Positions 21,885 to 30,184 of a stretch of DNA of 42,890 nucleotides are shown piece by piece. This DNA is from Avibacterium endocarditidis (GTDB lineage Bacteria; Pseudomonadota; Gammaproteobacteria; Enterobacterales; Pasteurellaceae), in NCBI RefSeq assembly GCF_002921145.1, contig NZ_PQVI01000001.1, forward strand, positions 11,543 through 54,432, given 5' to 3'. Below the pieces are notes generated by a model. That model had not been told where the DNA came from, ran no database searches, and saw only the letters and a program-made list of their open reading frames with translations. The position numbers and the translations under genes are program-made. Position 1 is the stretch's first letter. Every line of letters begins with the position of its first letter.

Positions 21885-23297
21885 TTCACTCTCCATCAAT
21901 TTCCCTAGCACTCTTTCTACTTCAGCGAAATCGGTTATTCCTTGCTTTACCTTTTCCAATCCGCTTTCTCGTAAGGAAGCATAATCCGTTTGATAGGAAA
22001 TTTCCCCATTATTAAAGTGCGGTTGTAAAAATTGATAAATTCCGCAACGCCCTTTATAACCTTGATAACAATCACAATTTTCGGTGTGATGCGTACAAAT
22101 TTTGCGCACTAAACGCTGGGCGATAACGAGCAGCAAACTGCTTTCAATTTCATGCTGTTGGATACCGAGCTGCAATAAGCGAGAAATTGCTGAATGAGCA
22201 TTATTGGTATGCAGCGTAGAAAGCACTAAATGCCCTGTTTGTGCTGCACGCAAAGCAATCGCTGCACTTTCTGCATCTCGAATTTCGCCAAGCATAATGA
22301 TGTCAGGATCTTGGCGTAAAAATGTGCGTAACAATCGGTTAAAATCTAGCCCAATTTGTGGATTAATTTGCGTTTGGATAATGCCCGGCAGTTCTATTTC
22401 AATGGGATCTTCGGCGGTGAGAATATGCTTTTCCGACTGATTCAACCATTCAAGTGCGGTGTAAAGGGTAATACTTTTTCCGCTTCCTGTTGGGCCTGTA
22501 ACTAAAATCAAGCCTTGAGGCTGTGAAAGGGTTTGCTGCAAAGCCTTTTGCTGCGCTGCGTTCATTCCCAACTGTGAAAACGCTAAGCTGACAGGCTTGT
22601 TTTTCTGCAAACGTAACACCGCTTTTTCGCCATACTGGGTGGGCAAGGTGGAAAGGCGAAAATCTAACACATCAGAAAAGGTGGTTTTAAAATGAAAACG
22701 TCCATCTTGTGGCAAACGTGTTTCGCTTATATCAAGGCGAGCGAGCAATTTTAAGCGAGAAATTAAGCGCTGACTAATTTGCGTGGATAATGGCGTCTGG
22801 CACTGCAATACGCCATCAATACGAAAGCGGATTTGCAACTGCTCGCGCTGCGGCTCTAAATGAATATCTGAGGCATTCAGTTGCAACGCCTTTTCAAAAA
22901 GCCGATCTAAGAGTTGAATAACGGGTTCATCGGCTTTTTCTTGCACATTTTCCGTTTTAATCTGCTCAGCGGGGCGATAAAAATCGGGTACAGCAGGTTC
23001 TTCTGCAACATTTGGCGCAAGGCTTTGCAAGAGCAATTTCAAATCTTGTCCTTGCAACAACACAGGTTCAACCACTTTTCCAGTTAAAAAAGAAAAGGTT
23101 TCGCAAGCAGAAAGATTATTCAAATCATCAATGCCTAACCAAAGCGTTTGGGCATTTTCTTGCAATGGCACAGCAAAATAGCGAATTAGCAGGGCTTTTT
23201 GCTGTTGGTTTTGCTGCCATAAGTGCGGTGGAATTTCAAAAAATTTTCCATCTACCGCACAAACCGTCATTTGCGGCTGTAACGCATATTCCGCCAT
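21864..23297 (-). CDS. pilB: Type IV pilus assembly ATPase PilB
   Basis: PilB is the hexameric cytoplasmic ATPase that extends type IV pili, here those used in DNA uptake. The 477-aa GspE-family protein has Walker A GPTGSGKS at 268-275, the Asp box (LTAEDPIE), Walker B IIMLGEIRD at 333-341, a His box (HLVLSTLHTNNA), and four cysteines (401, 408, 410, 418) forming the zinc motif of PilB/GspE proteins. It lies 12 bp after pilA. In Haemophilus influenzae pilB is followed by pilC and pilD, but here the convergent sialidase gene ends 28 bp away and neither is present. Confidence 0.95.
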   Translation of the reverse strand: MAEYALQPQMTVCAVDGKFFEIPPHLWQQNQQQKALLIRYFAVPLQENAQTLWLGIDDLNNLSACETFSFLTGKVVEPVLLQGQDLKLLLQSLAPNVAEEPAVPDFYRPAEQIKTENVQEKADEPVIQLLDRLFEKALQLNASDIHLEPQREQLQIRFRIDGVLQCQTPLSTQISQRLISRLKLLARLDISETRLPQDGRFHFKTTFSDVLDFRLSTLPTQYGEKAVLRLQKNKPVSLAFSQLGMNAAQQKALQQTLSQPQGLILVTGPTGSGKSITLYTALEWLNQSEKHILTAEDPIEIELPGIIQTQINPQIGLDFNRLLRTFLRQDPDIIMLGEIRDAESAAIALRAAQTGHLVLSTLHTNNAHSAISRLLQLGIQQHEIESSLLLVIAQRLVRKICTHHTENCDCYQGYKGRCGIYQFLQPHFNNGEISYQTDYASLRESGLEKVKQGITDFAEVERVLGKLMESEQKVGEK

Positions 23298-23309
23298 TGT
23301 TTATCCCCA

Positions 23310-23744
23310 TCAGCCACAAAATCCCGCTGGGAATAATTCAGCAGATTTATCGCATTTTACCGTCCAAGTAACCCCTTTAGCAGCATCACCACTTGCGCTT
23401 AAAGAATAACTTATCCCCGCCAAGTTATCTCTGCCTGTAACGGTAATTTTCCCTTTTTGCACATCAATCGAACCCACTTTGCCCTTATTGGTTAATTTTT
23501 TCTGAATACCGTTTGTTCCCGCATTACATTTGTTGGTTGAGTTTGTGTTATACACACAAAGTTCCACTTCAGAACGATAAGGGCTTGCAGCTTGAATAAG
23601 CTCTGAAATTGCCGCTTTTTTCGTATAGTTTTGATAAGCCGGCACGGCGATTGTTGCCAAAATTGCCACAATGGCGATTACAATCATTAATTCAATTAAC
23701 GTAAAACCCTCTTGATTCTTCAAACGAGTAGAAAATCTGTTCAT
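23310..23744 (-). CDS. pilA: Type IV major pilin PilA
   Basis: This is a type IVa pilin of 144 aa. The prepilin leader [13 protein letters not shown] ends at the peptidase site before [19 protein letters not shown], the conserved hydrophobic stem with Glu5. Cysteines in the C-terminal part (VELCVYN, NKCNAG, TVKCDKS and the final FCG) suit pilin disulfides. The start at 23744 is preceded by AAGGA. The longer upstream open frame has no pilin character. A CRP-S-like competence site lies upstream. PilD is expected to process it, but that gene is not here. Confidence 0.95.
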   Translation of the reverse strand: MNRFSTRLKNQEGFTLIELMIVIAIVAILATIAVPAYQNYTKKAAISELIQAASPYRSEVELCVYNTNSTNKCNAGTNGIQKKLTNKGKVGSIDVQKGKITVTGRDNLAGISYSLSASGDAAKGVTWTVKCDKSAELFPAGFCG

Positions 23745-23858
23745 AAGCTGTCCTTGTTGATTTCTCTTAACATTAATTTTCGATAGAATACGGGCAATGA
23801 ATAACCCGTGCGAATAAGTGTGGCGCAAATTAAAATAAAGCCAAAAAGCACCGCACTT

Positions 23859-23880
23859 TTTCTCGATCACGATCGCAAAA
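23859..23880 (-). promoter_or_regulatory. CRP-S (Sxy/TfoX-dependent competence) site upstream of pilA
   Basis: On the minus strand the core TGCGATCGTGATCGAG lies within A/T flanks. Competence genes of Pasteurellaceae carry TGCGA-N6-TCGCA sites, bound by CRP only with Sxy. The left half is perfect and the right half (TCGAG) is degenerate. The centre is about 125 bp upstream of the pilA start and would suit a promoter with a -10 near 23836. It lies in the divergent pilA-ampD gap. Confidence 0.65.
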
Positions 23881-23885
23881 AAACT

Positions 23886-24440
23886 ATGAAATCGACATTT
23901 TCCATTGAGCAATCAGGCTGGTTGGCAAAACAAAAACATTGCCCCTCGCCCCACTATGATTTACGCCCCGATCCGCAAGATATTTCGTTGCTCGTCATTC
24001 ATTACATCAGTCTTCCCCCCGAACAATTTGGCGGAAATTTTATTGATGCCTTTTTCCAAGGATGCTTAGATCCAAGCCAGCACCCTTATTTTGAAGAAAT
24101 CAAAGATCTCCGCGTATCAGCGCATTGCCTGATTAATCGTGAGGGAAAAATTACGCAATATGTCAGCTTCAATGATCGTGCTTGGCACGCGGGCATATCC
24201 AGCTTTCAAGGACGTGAAAAATGTAATGACTTCGCGATTGGCATTGAATTAGAAGGCAGCAACAATCAGCCATTCACCGAACAGCAATATACGGCGCTGA
24301 CCAAACTCACACAAAGTATAATGCAGCGCTATCCCAAAATTCGTAAAGATCGCATTGTGGGGCATAGCGACATTTCCCCCGACAGAAAAATCGACCCCGG
24401 GCAATATTTCGATTGGGAAAAATATTTAAACAGCCTATAA
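23886..24440 (+). CDS. ampD: 1,6-anhydro-N-acetylmuramyl-L-alanine amidase AmpD
   Basis: AmpD removes the peptide from anhydro-muropeptides in the cytoplasm, recycling cell wall. The 184-aa protein begins [13 protein letters not shown]. Likely zinc ligands are H39, H160 and D170, with K168 in the DRKIDPGQ motif. The open frame extends upstream, but no pattern supports an earlier start. It is divergent from pilA, as in Haemophilus influenzae. No ampR or ampC is present, so recycling and not beta-lactamase control is its evident role. Confidence 0.96.
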   Translation: MKSTFSIEQSGWLAKQKHCPSPHYDLRPDPQDISLLVIHYISLPPEQFGGNFIDAFFQGCLDPSQHPYFEEIKDLRVSAHCLINREGKITQYVSFNDRAWHAGISSFQGREKCNDFAIGIELEGSNNQPFTEQQYTALTKLTQSIMQRYPKIRKDRIVGHSDISPDRKIDPGQYFDWEKYLNSL

Positions 24441-24448
24441 ACACAAGT

Positions 24449-24498
24449 GTGCGGTGGAAATTGGAAATTTTGTGAATGAATTTTTCCACCGCACTTTG
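24449..24498. terminator. Uptake-signal inverted pair as bidirectional terminator
   Basis: GTGCGGTGGAAA (24449-24460) and TTTCCACCGCAC (24483-24494) form a perfect 12-bp stem followed by TTTGTTTT. It lies between the convergent ampD and cation transporter genes. Both arms contain uptake signal sequence. Confidence 0.75.
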
Positions 24499-24532
24499 TT
24501 TTCATCAAATTTCTATTCTATTGACATTTAGC

Positions 24533-25126
24533 TTAATGAGAATGCCCTAAATGCTGCCCCGCTATTGTGGCTTTCATTATACTCACCCCACTGCGCAAAA
24601 TAAACACACTTAAAATGGCGCTGGCGACAATATCTATCCACTGAATTTGCCACAGCCACGCGCTTAGCCCTGCAATGATCGCAATAACAGAGCCAAATAA
24701 ATCAGCTAGAACGTGTAAATAGGCGGCGCGAATATTTAGGTTTTCGTGATCACTTTTTAGCATTAACCACGCCACAATCATATTGACCAACAACCCTACT
24801 ATTGCTACGGCTAGCATTGGTAAGGCATTAATGGGTAAAGGATTTTGCCAGCGTTCAATGGCTTCCCATAAAATCCAAATCGCCACAATAATTAAAGAAA
24901 TCGCATTGAGTAGAGCAAAATATTTCTGTGTTTTATGGCTGAAAAACAGGGCGACAAAGGCAAGTAATAAAGAGAGGCTATCATTTGCCATATGGCCTGC
25001 GTCCGCCATTAGGGTTAGGCTGTTGAAATAATAACCGCCGAGAAATTCGATCACCATATAAGCGGTGATAATGGCGAAGCTGAAGGCTAAAATGCGTTGA
25101 TTTTGTGAGCCGTGATCGTGGTGCAT
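24533..25126 (-). CDS. Short cation diffusion facilitator family transporter
   Basis: This CDF-family membrane protein of 197 aa probably exports Zn2+ or a similar divalent ion by proton antiport. About six hydrophobic segments are visible. The metal site is intact: HxxxD at H45/D49 (ADAGHMANDS) and H138/D142 (LHVLADLFGS). Histidines cluster at both ends (MHHDHG and HLGHSH). It lacks the C-terminal cytoplasmic dimer domain of about 90 residues found in ZitB or FieF. The stop looks natural, and I see no continuation in other frames. The start at 25126 has AGGAT upstream. An earlier in-frame ATG at 25153 lies at or before the predicted transcription start. Ion specificity cannot be read. Confidence 0.85.
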   Translation of the reverse strand: MHHDHGSQNQRILAFSFAIITAYMVIEFLGGYYFNSLTLMADAGHMANDSLSLLLAFVALFFSHKTQKYFALLNAISLIIVAIWILWEAIERWQNPLPINALPMLAVAIVGLLVNMIVAWLMLKSDHENLNIRAAYLHVLADLFGSVIAIIAGLSAWLWQIQWIDIVASAILSVFILRSGVSIMKATIAGQHLGHSH

Positions 25127-25153
25127 AAATGATCCTAAATAAAAATTTGCCAT

Positions 25154-25183
25154 AGTATAGGTTTAACTGGTGGTAAAGGTCAA
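25154..25183 (-). promoter_or_regulatory. Promoter of the cation transporter gene
   Basis: On the minus strand TTGACC (25178-25183) and TATACT (25154-25159) are separated by 18 bp, giving a start near 25147, about 20 bases before the chosen ATG. Both boxes are close to consensus. The slightly long spacer is reminiscent of metal-sensor MerR-type promoters, but there is no clean dyad. Confidence 0.65.
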
Positions 25184-25383
25184 GTTTTGGGGCTAGTTTT
25201 ATAAAAAATGCGAGAAAAAAGCACCGCACTTTGATCTTCGATTAATTAATAACCAGTCCTTTTTGAGCCTTTAATTCACAATGCGAAAATGCTTTTTTAT
25301 TTCGCTATCTTTTTGATTTTTAATGGTTTTATTCTTTTTTCTCATTGTGCTTATGGCAAACTCAGCATTTAATTCCCACCTAT

Positions 25384-25647
25384 TCTGTATAAAACCACAA
25401 TTTTATCCACAGAAATGCTGAATAACTCACAGTTTGGCAATAAAAGTGCGGTGAAAATCCTGATAAAAATACAGTATGATTTTTTTCTAAACGGTAATTG
25501 GAGTAAAAAACTGCGATCTTGGATCTTGATTTTAGATCTTAATGATAAGCAAGGATCTATTTTAACTTATTTTAAAATAACGGATTTTTTATCCTTATAC
25601 ACAAATAATTTAATTTTATTCCCGCACTTTTCACAATGTTATGCACA
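25384..25647. other. Candidate replication origin (oriC-like): DnaA boxes and GATCT 13-mers
   Basis: Three exact TTATNCACA DnaA boxes lie within 245 bp: TTATCCACA (25403-25411), TTATACACA (25595-25603) and TTATGCACA (25639-25647). A one-mismatch box lies on the minus strand at 25384-25392. Between them are three 13-mers starting GATCT: GATCTTGATTTTA (25522-25534) directly followed by GATCTTAATGATA (25535-25547), then GATCTATTTTAAC (25554-25566), then a strongly AT-rich stretch. This matches the parts of Escherichia coli oriC (DnaA boxes and a duplex-unwinding element of GATCT 13-mers). Neighbouring genes point away from it on both sides. The usual neighbours mnmG or dnaA are absent, so a DnaA-titrating site is the alternative. 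Confidence 0.6.
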
Positions 25648-25813
25648 GTGTTGTGATTTTTATTCAATTTATTAACAGGTAGGAAGATTTTATCAAGTTA
25701 AATTCTGATAGAAAACCGCCTTAAAAGCGTGTTTGCGGGTTGTTAAAACCTTGAGTTTGTGAAACAATTCACCAATTCAGAATTTAAAATTTTTAAAACT
25801 AAGGTGAACGATA

Positions 25814-26431
25814 GTGATCGATTTCGATGGCTACCGTCCGAATGTGGGAATTGTCATTTGTAACCGTAAAGGTCAGGTTTTGTGGGCGAAGCGCTATGGG
25901 CAAAACTCGTGGCAGTTTCCGCAAGGCGGCATAAACGATAATGAAACGGCTGAGCAGGCGATGTATCGTGAGCTTTTTGAAGAAGTGGGTTTAACCCGTA
26001 AAGATGTTAAATTGCTTTATGTTTCAAAACAATGGCTGCGCTATAAACTTCCTAAACGCTTATTACGCTACGACAGCAAACCAATGTGTATCGGACAAAA
26101 ACAGCGTTGGTTCTTATTGCAATTAGTTTCGGACGAAAAAGATATTAATATGCAAACCACCAAATCGCCAGAATTTGATGGCTGGCGTTGGGTGAGTTTT
26201 TGGTATCCTGTGCGTCAGGTTGTGCCTTTCAAAAAAGAAGTGTACCGCAAGGCAATGAAGGAATTTGCGGCGGTATTATTTAATGGGAAAAATCAGCCAA
26301 ATTCCTATTCTCAAGAACAGAAGTCTTCGCCAGCCCATTCTGCAACAAATACGGCGAACAAGCATTCTGGTAAAAAATATTCATCAGGCAAATTCCATAA
26401 ACGTTCATTTCATCGAACAAGGGGGGCATAA
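25814..26431 (+). CDS. rppH: RNA pyrophosphohydrolase
   Basis: RppH (NudH) removes pyrophosphate from the 5' end of transcripts and so triggers RNase E-dependent decay. The 205-aa protein starts [14 protein letters not shown] from a GTG codon at 25814 with AAGGTGAA placed 6 bases before it. The Nudix box runs from G38 to L60 (GGINDN...REL FEEVGL). After the domain comes a Ser/Lys/His-rich basic tail of about 45 residues, as often seen in the longer RppH proteins. The stop shares one base with the next start. Confidence 0.96.
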   Translation: MIDFDGYRPNVGIVICNRKGQVLWAKRYGQNSWQFPQGGINDNETAEQAMYRELFEEVGLTRKDVKLLYVSKQWLRYKLPKRLLRYDSKPMCIGQKQRWFLLQLVSDEKDINMQTTKSPEFDGWRWVSFWYPVRQVVPFKKEVYRKAMKEFAAVLFNGKNQPNSYSQEQKSSPAHSATNTANKHSGKKYSSGKFHKRSFHRTRGA

Positions 26432-27222
26432 TGCTGAGCTTTTTTCTTATTTGTTTAATTGTCGGCTGTGTGGTCGGCTTTTTAGCGGGCTTATTTGGCA
26501 TTGGCGGCGGGCTGATTATCGTTCCCGTGTTGGTTTATTTATTGCCAATGGTTGATGTGCCTAGCGAACTTTTGATGTCCACGGCATTGGGAACCTCTTT
26601 CGCCACTATCGTGGTAACCGGATTTTCTTCGGCGCAACGTCATCACAAGCTCGGCAATATTGTTTGGCCAGCGGTAAAAGTGCTTGCCCCTGTAATTATG
26701 GTGACCACCTTTATTTCAGGGCTTTTTGTCGGCAATTTAGATAAAAGCGTATCAAGCAAATTATTTGCCTGTTTAGTAGTGTATCTTGCGGTGAAAATGT
26801 TGCTTTCGATTAAACCAAAAGAAGTGAAAAAAGCGCTCACCACCACCTCTTCTGTGATTGGTGGAATTTTGATTGGGATAGCTTCCAGCATTGCGGGCAT
26901 TGGCGGTGGTGGTTTTATTGTGCCGTTTTTGAATGGGCGTGGTATTGAAATGAAAAAAGCCATCGGCTCATCAGCATTTTGTGGAATGTTGCTTGGCCTT
27001 TCAGGAATGCTGAGCTTTATTGTGGGCGGCTGGGGACAAGCAAATATGCCAAGTTATTCATTAGGTTATGTGTATTTACCTGCTGTGGTGGGGATTACGG
27101 CAACCTCATTTTTTACTTCAAAACTTGGGGCTAGCACCACAGATAAATTGCCGGTGAAAACCCTCAAACGTTATTTTGCCGTGCTATTGATCTGCATTGC
27201 GATCAATATGCTTATGAAATAA
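26431..27222 (+). CDS. TSUP family permease (TauE/SafE), putative sulfite exporter
   Basis: This 263-aa membrane protein has about eight hydrophobic segments and two copies of the glycine-rich family motif: GLFGIGGGLIIVPVL near the N-terminus and SIAGIGGGGFIVPFL in the second half. The TSUP family moves small sulfur-containing or organic anions, and the substrate here cannot be read. It is coupled to rppH (TAATG overlap), and lgt starts 9 bp after it. The order rppH-permease-lgt-thyA is also found in Haemophilus influenzae. Confidence 0.9.
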   Translation: MLSFFLICLIVGCVVGFLAGLFGIGGGLIIVPVLVYLLPMVDVPSELLMSTALGTSFATIVVTGFSSAQRHHKLGNIVWPAVKVLAPVIMVTTFISGLFVGNLDKSVSSKLFACLVVYLAVKMLLSIKPKEVKKALTTTSSVIGGILIGIASSIAGIGGGGFIVPFLNGRGIEMKKAIGSSAFCGMLLGLSGMLSFIVGGWGQANMPSYSLGYVYLPAVVGITATSFFTSKLGASTTDKLPVKTLKRYFAVLLICIAINMLMK

Positions 27223-27231
27223 AGGAACTAT

Positions 27232-28027
27232 ATGACTTCACAATTTTTAACTTTTCCCCAATTTGATCCTGTGATTTTCCAACTTGGCCCTGTTGCCTTG
27301 CGTTGGTATGGATTAATGTATTTAATCGGCTTTGTGTTTGCGCGCTGGCTTGCGGTTCGCCGTGCTAACCGCCCAAATAGCGGCTGGACAACGGAACAAG
27401 TGGATAGCCTATTATTTAACGGTTTTCTTGGTGTATTTCTTGGTGGACGCATCGGTTATGTGATGTTCTACCAGTTCGATTATTTCTTGCAAGATCCAAT
27501 GTATTTATTCCGCGTGTGGGAAGGGGGAATGTCTTTCCACGGCGGCTTAATTGGCGTGATTTTGGCAATGTTTATCACCGCAAAATTACAACACCGCGGC
27601 TTTTGGGCGACGGCAGATTTTGTTGCGCCACTTATTCCTTTTGGCTTAGGAATGGGGCGTATTGGTAACTTTATTAATGATGAGCTTTGGGGGCGTGTAA
27701 CAGACGTGCCTTGGGCGGTATTATTCCCTTCTGGCGGTTATTTACCGCGCCACCCTTCGCAACTTTACGAAGCGGTGTTAGAGGGCTTGGTGTTATTTAT
27801 TATCCTTAATCTGTTTAATCAAAAACCCACGTCCAGCAGGTTCTGTGGCAGGATTATTTTTAGTCGTCTACGGCACATTCCGCTTTATTATTGAATATTT
27901 CCGTGAGCCTGATGCGCAACTCGGCTTATTCTTCCAACAGCACATTTCAATGGGGCAAATTCTCTCATTGCCAATGATTTTACTCGGTGCGCTAATTATG
28001 CTGATGGCTAGTGCGGTGAAAAAATAA
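27232..28027 (+). CDS. lgt: Prolipoprotein diacylglyceryl transferase, one frameshift
   Basis: Lgt transfers diacylglycerol from phosphatidylglycerol to the lipobox cysteine of prolipoproteins at the inner membrane. Visible signatures are HGGLIG (from H103), the GRIGNFIN motif (142-149) and HPSQLYE (174-180). As read the frame fails after NQKP near 27831. Removing one C from CCC gives [23 protein letters not shown] and then the normal end ASAVKK at 28027. Lgt is essential in most Gram-negatives, so an error is likely. thyA follows by 12 bp. Confidence 0.94.
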
Positions 28028-28039
28028 GGGAAATTTACA

Positions 28040-28893
28040 ATGCGTCAATATTTAGATTTATGTCAAAACATCATTGATAACGGCACTTGGGTGGAAAATG
28101 AGCGAACAGGAAAACGCTGTTTAACCCTGATTAACGCCGATCTTACCTACAATGTGGCGGACAATGAATTTCCGCTAATCACCACGCGAAAAAGCTATTG
28201 GAAAGCGGCCATTGCGGAATTTTTAGGCTACATTCGTGGCTACGACAACGCCGCAGATTTCCGCCAGCTTGGCACAAAAACGTGGGACGCCAACGCCAAT
28301 GAAAATCAGGCTTGGTTGAATAATCCACACCGCAAAGGCACAGACGATATGGGGCGTGTTTACGGCGTACAAGGGCGCGCTTGGCGTAAACCTAACGGCG
28401 AAACCCTCGACCAATTGCGTAAGGTAGTGAATGATTTAACCAAAGGGCTAGACGATCGTGGCGAAATTATCACGTTTTATAATCCGGGCGAAATTGAACT
28501 CGGCTGTTTGCGTCCTTGTATGCACACACACACCTTTTCTTTGCTTGGTGATACGCTCTATTTAACCAGCTATCAGCGTTCTTGCGATGTGCCACTTGGG
28601 TTGAATTTTAATCAAATTCAAGTATTTACTTTCTTAGCATTAAATGGCGGCAGATTACAGGGAAAAAAGCAGGAATGGCGTATCATAAAATCGTCAATGC
28701 ACATATTTATGAAGATCAGCTTGAGCTTATGCAAAATGTTCAACTCAAGCGTGAACCATTGCCACTACCGAAGTTAGAAATTAATCCTGACATCAAAACC
28801 CTTGAAGATCTGGAAACTTGGGTAACAATGGACGATTTCAAAGTGATTGGCTATGAATCTCACCCTGCGATTAAATATCCTTTCTCGGTGTAG
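28040..28893 (+). CDS. thyA: Thymidylate synthase, frame broken near codon 201
   Basis: ThyA makes dTMP from dUMP with methylene-tetrahydrofolate. The catalytic cysteine is C160 in [10 protein letters not shown], followed by [15 protein letters not shown] (R180 binds phosphate). Near 28642-28650 the expected [14 protein letters not shown] is broken. Two extra bases (AAA for AA, GG for G) explain the shift. The C-terminal part runs to PFSV at 28893. Total length is about 283 aa, as in the Haemophilus-type enzyme, longer than the 264 aa of Escherichia coli. Both shifts lie within 10 bases in short runs. Confidence 0.94.
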
Positions 28894-28949
28894 GATCAAA
28901 ATAGCAAAATGAAAAAATTGCGCCAAAAAGCACCGCACTTTATTTTCCC

Positions 28950-28977
28950 AATCAGCCAATATATGGCTGATTTTTCA
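28950..28977 (+). terminator. Terminator after thyA
   Basis: A perfect 9-bp stem AATCAGCCA / TGGCTGATT (28950-28958, 28964-28972) with a 5-base loop runs into TTTTT. It ends the rppH-thyA group. An uptake signal copy lies just upstream. Confidence 0.85.
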
Positions 28978-29006
28978 TACTTTTTCAGTGCATAAGGAAA
29001 ACAAAA

Positions 29007-29627
29007 GTGCGGTCGGATTTTGATGAAAAAATGATGCGCTATGCCCTAAGTCTTGCCGATAAAGCCGAAGCCTTAGGGGAAATTCCTGTGGGCGCTGTGC
29101 TAGTTGATGATGCAGGAAAGATTGTGGCAGAGGGTTGGAATTTATCCATTATTCAGCACGATCCCACCGCGCACGCCGAAATTGTGGCATTGCGCCAAGC
29201 AGGGCAAGCGCAACAAAACTACCGCCTACTCAACACCACGCTATACGTTACCCTTGAACCTTGCACAATGTGCGCAGGGGCGATTTTACATAGCCGAATC
29301 AAACGGTTAGTGTTCGGGGCTTATGATCTAAAAACAGGGGCGGTGGGTTCGCGTTTTCACTTTTTTGATGATTATAAAATGAACCACAGCCTTGAAATTA
29401 CAGGCGGCGTACTGCAAGAAGAATGTAGCCAAAAACTCAGTACTTTCTTTCAAAAACGGCGTGAACAGAAAAAGCAAGAAAAACTCGCGCAGAAAAATAT
29501 CAACGAAAATTTAGACGAAAAAAATAGGCGATACACTCGCCTATTTTATTTGTTTATTATGATGACCTTTTATTACGCCGCCACCATCACCATTGCAGGG
29601 CGAATCACTCTGCCGTTTAGCAAATAA
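29007..29627 (+). CDS. tadA: tRNA-specific adenosine deaminase
   Basis: TadA deaminates the wobble adenosine of tRNA-Arg(ACG) to inosine. The deaminase motifs are HAE at 56-58 and EPCTMCAGA with C86 and C89. The start is a GTG at 29007 that lies inside an uptake signal (AAGTGCGGT), with AAGG about 9 bases upstream, and the protein begins [10 protein letters not shown] as in relatives. The frame as read runs 206 aa, through the terminator at 29521 and into the 3' end of antisense grpE. One extra A in the A7 run at 29518-29524 would give a stop at 29525-29527 and a normal length of about 173 aa. Confidence 0.92.
   Translation: MRSDFDEKMMRYALSLADKAEALGEIPVGAVLVDDAGKIVAEGWNLSIIQHDPTAHAEIVALRQAGQAQQNYRLLNTTLYVTLEPCTMCAGAILHSRIKRLVFGAYDLKTGAVGSRFHFFDDYKMNHSLEITGGVLQEECSQKLSTFFQKRREQKKQEKLAQKNINENLDEKNRRYTRLFYLFIMMTFYYAATITIAGRITLPFSK
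29521..29548. terminator. Bidirectional terminator between tadA and grpE
   Basis: AAAATAGGCG (29521-29530) pairs perfectly with CGCCTATTTT (29538-29547), plus one more A-T pair at the loop. Flanking A and T runs make it work in both directions, which suits the convergent tadA and grpE genes. Confidence 0.85.
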
Positions 29628-30184
29628 CCTTTTTGTAATACCGTGGTGATTTGATTGCTTGCGAAGCCTTCTGTCGGCTGCATTGAAATGGCTTGGTGTA
29701 AATCTGGGTTGAAAGTTTCGCCCACTTCACCCACGGCTTCTACGCCAAAACGCGCAACCGTTGCCAATAAACCTTTTAAGGTTAATTCAACACCGTCTAA
29801 CACGCCTTTTAAGCTCTCGTCTTCCGTGCTAACTGGGGTTGCTAGCGCACGCTCTAGGTTATCAATGGTTTCAAGCAGATCTTTAGCAAATTTTTCTAAG
29901 GCAAATTTATGCGCTTTTTCCACATCTTGCTCAGCACGGCGGCGGATATTATCCATTTCCGCACGGCTGCGTAACAAAATGTCTTGCTCTTTTTTTGCTG
30001 TTTCAGCGAGCTGTTCTTCAAGCTCTTGCACGCGGGCAATGGCTTCTTCTAAAGCATCTCCTTCAAGATTTTCAGCGTTTTCCTGCTGCTCAGCGGCTTC
30101 TTGTGCCTTCTCTGCTTGTTCCACTCTTTCCATTTGTTCTTGATCTAATTCGTTTTTTTCTACTTGTTGTTCTTGTTCTGACAT
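29573..30184 (-). CDS. grpE: Nucleotide exchange factor GrpE
   Basis: GrpE releases ADP from DnaK in the DnaK-DnaJ-GrpE chaperone cycle. The 203-aa protein starts [10 protein letters not shown] at 30184 with GGAGAAA before it. It has a very acidic, Gln/Glu-rich N-terminal part, the long helical region with ENIRRR-type sequence ([14 protein letters not shown]), and the C-terminal beta domain ending [13 protein letters not shown]. It is divergent from nadK, as expected in the family. I looked for a sigma-32 promoter and found no convincing one. Confidence 0.96.
   Translation of the reverse strand: MSEQEQQVEKNELDQEQMERVEQAEKAQEAAEQQENAENLEGDALEEAIARVQELEEQLAETAKKEQDILLRSRAEMDNIRRRAEQDVEKAHKFALEKFAKDLLETIDNLERALATPVSTEDESLKGVLDGVELTLKGLLATVARFGVEAVGEVGETFNPDLHQAISMQPTEGFASNQITTVLQKGYLLNGRVIRPAMVMVAA

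Larger units (their letters stand above)
25127..25813. other. 687-bp intergenic region, AT-rich, with DnaA-box cluster
   Basis: No convincing gene is present. The only open frame (25415-25675) is AT-rich, with no ribosome site or recognisable product. It holds the transporter promoter (25154-25183), uptake signals at about 25223 and 25444, the origin-like block at 25384-25647, and the rppH leader. The far left part (25250-25380) is T-rich without structure that I recognise. Confidence 0.8.

Noticed and set aside
25127-25153. Upstream ATG (25153) for the cation transporter
   Set aside because: It lies at or before the predicted transcription start, while the ATG at 25126 has a good ribosome site.
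25385-25400. LexA box CTGTATAAAACCACAA
   Set aside because: The right half is mismatched, no gene starts nearby, and it overlaps a DnaA-type site.
25415-25675. 86-aa open frame in the origin-like region
   Set aside because: Very AT-rich, no ribosome site, no recognisable sequence, and it runs across the DnaA boxes.
29655-30143. Long plus-strand open frame opposite grpE
   Set aside because: It is a low-complexity Ser/Ala/Cys shadow of the GrpE codons, with no family resemblance.
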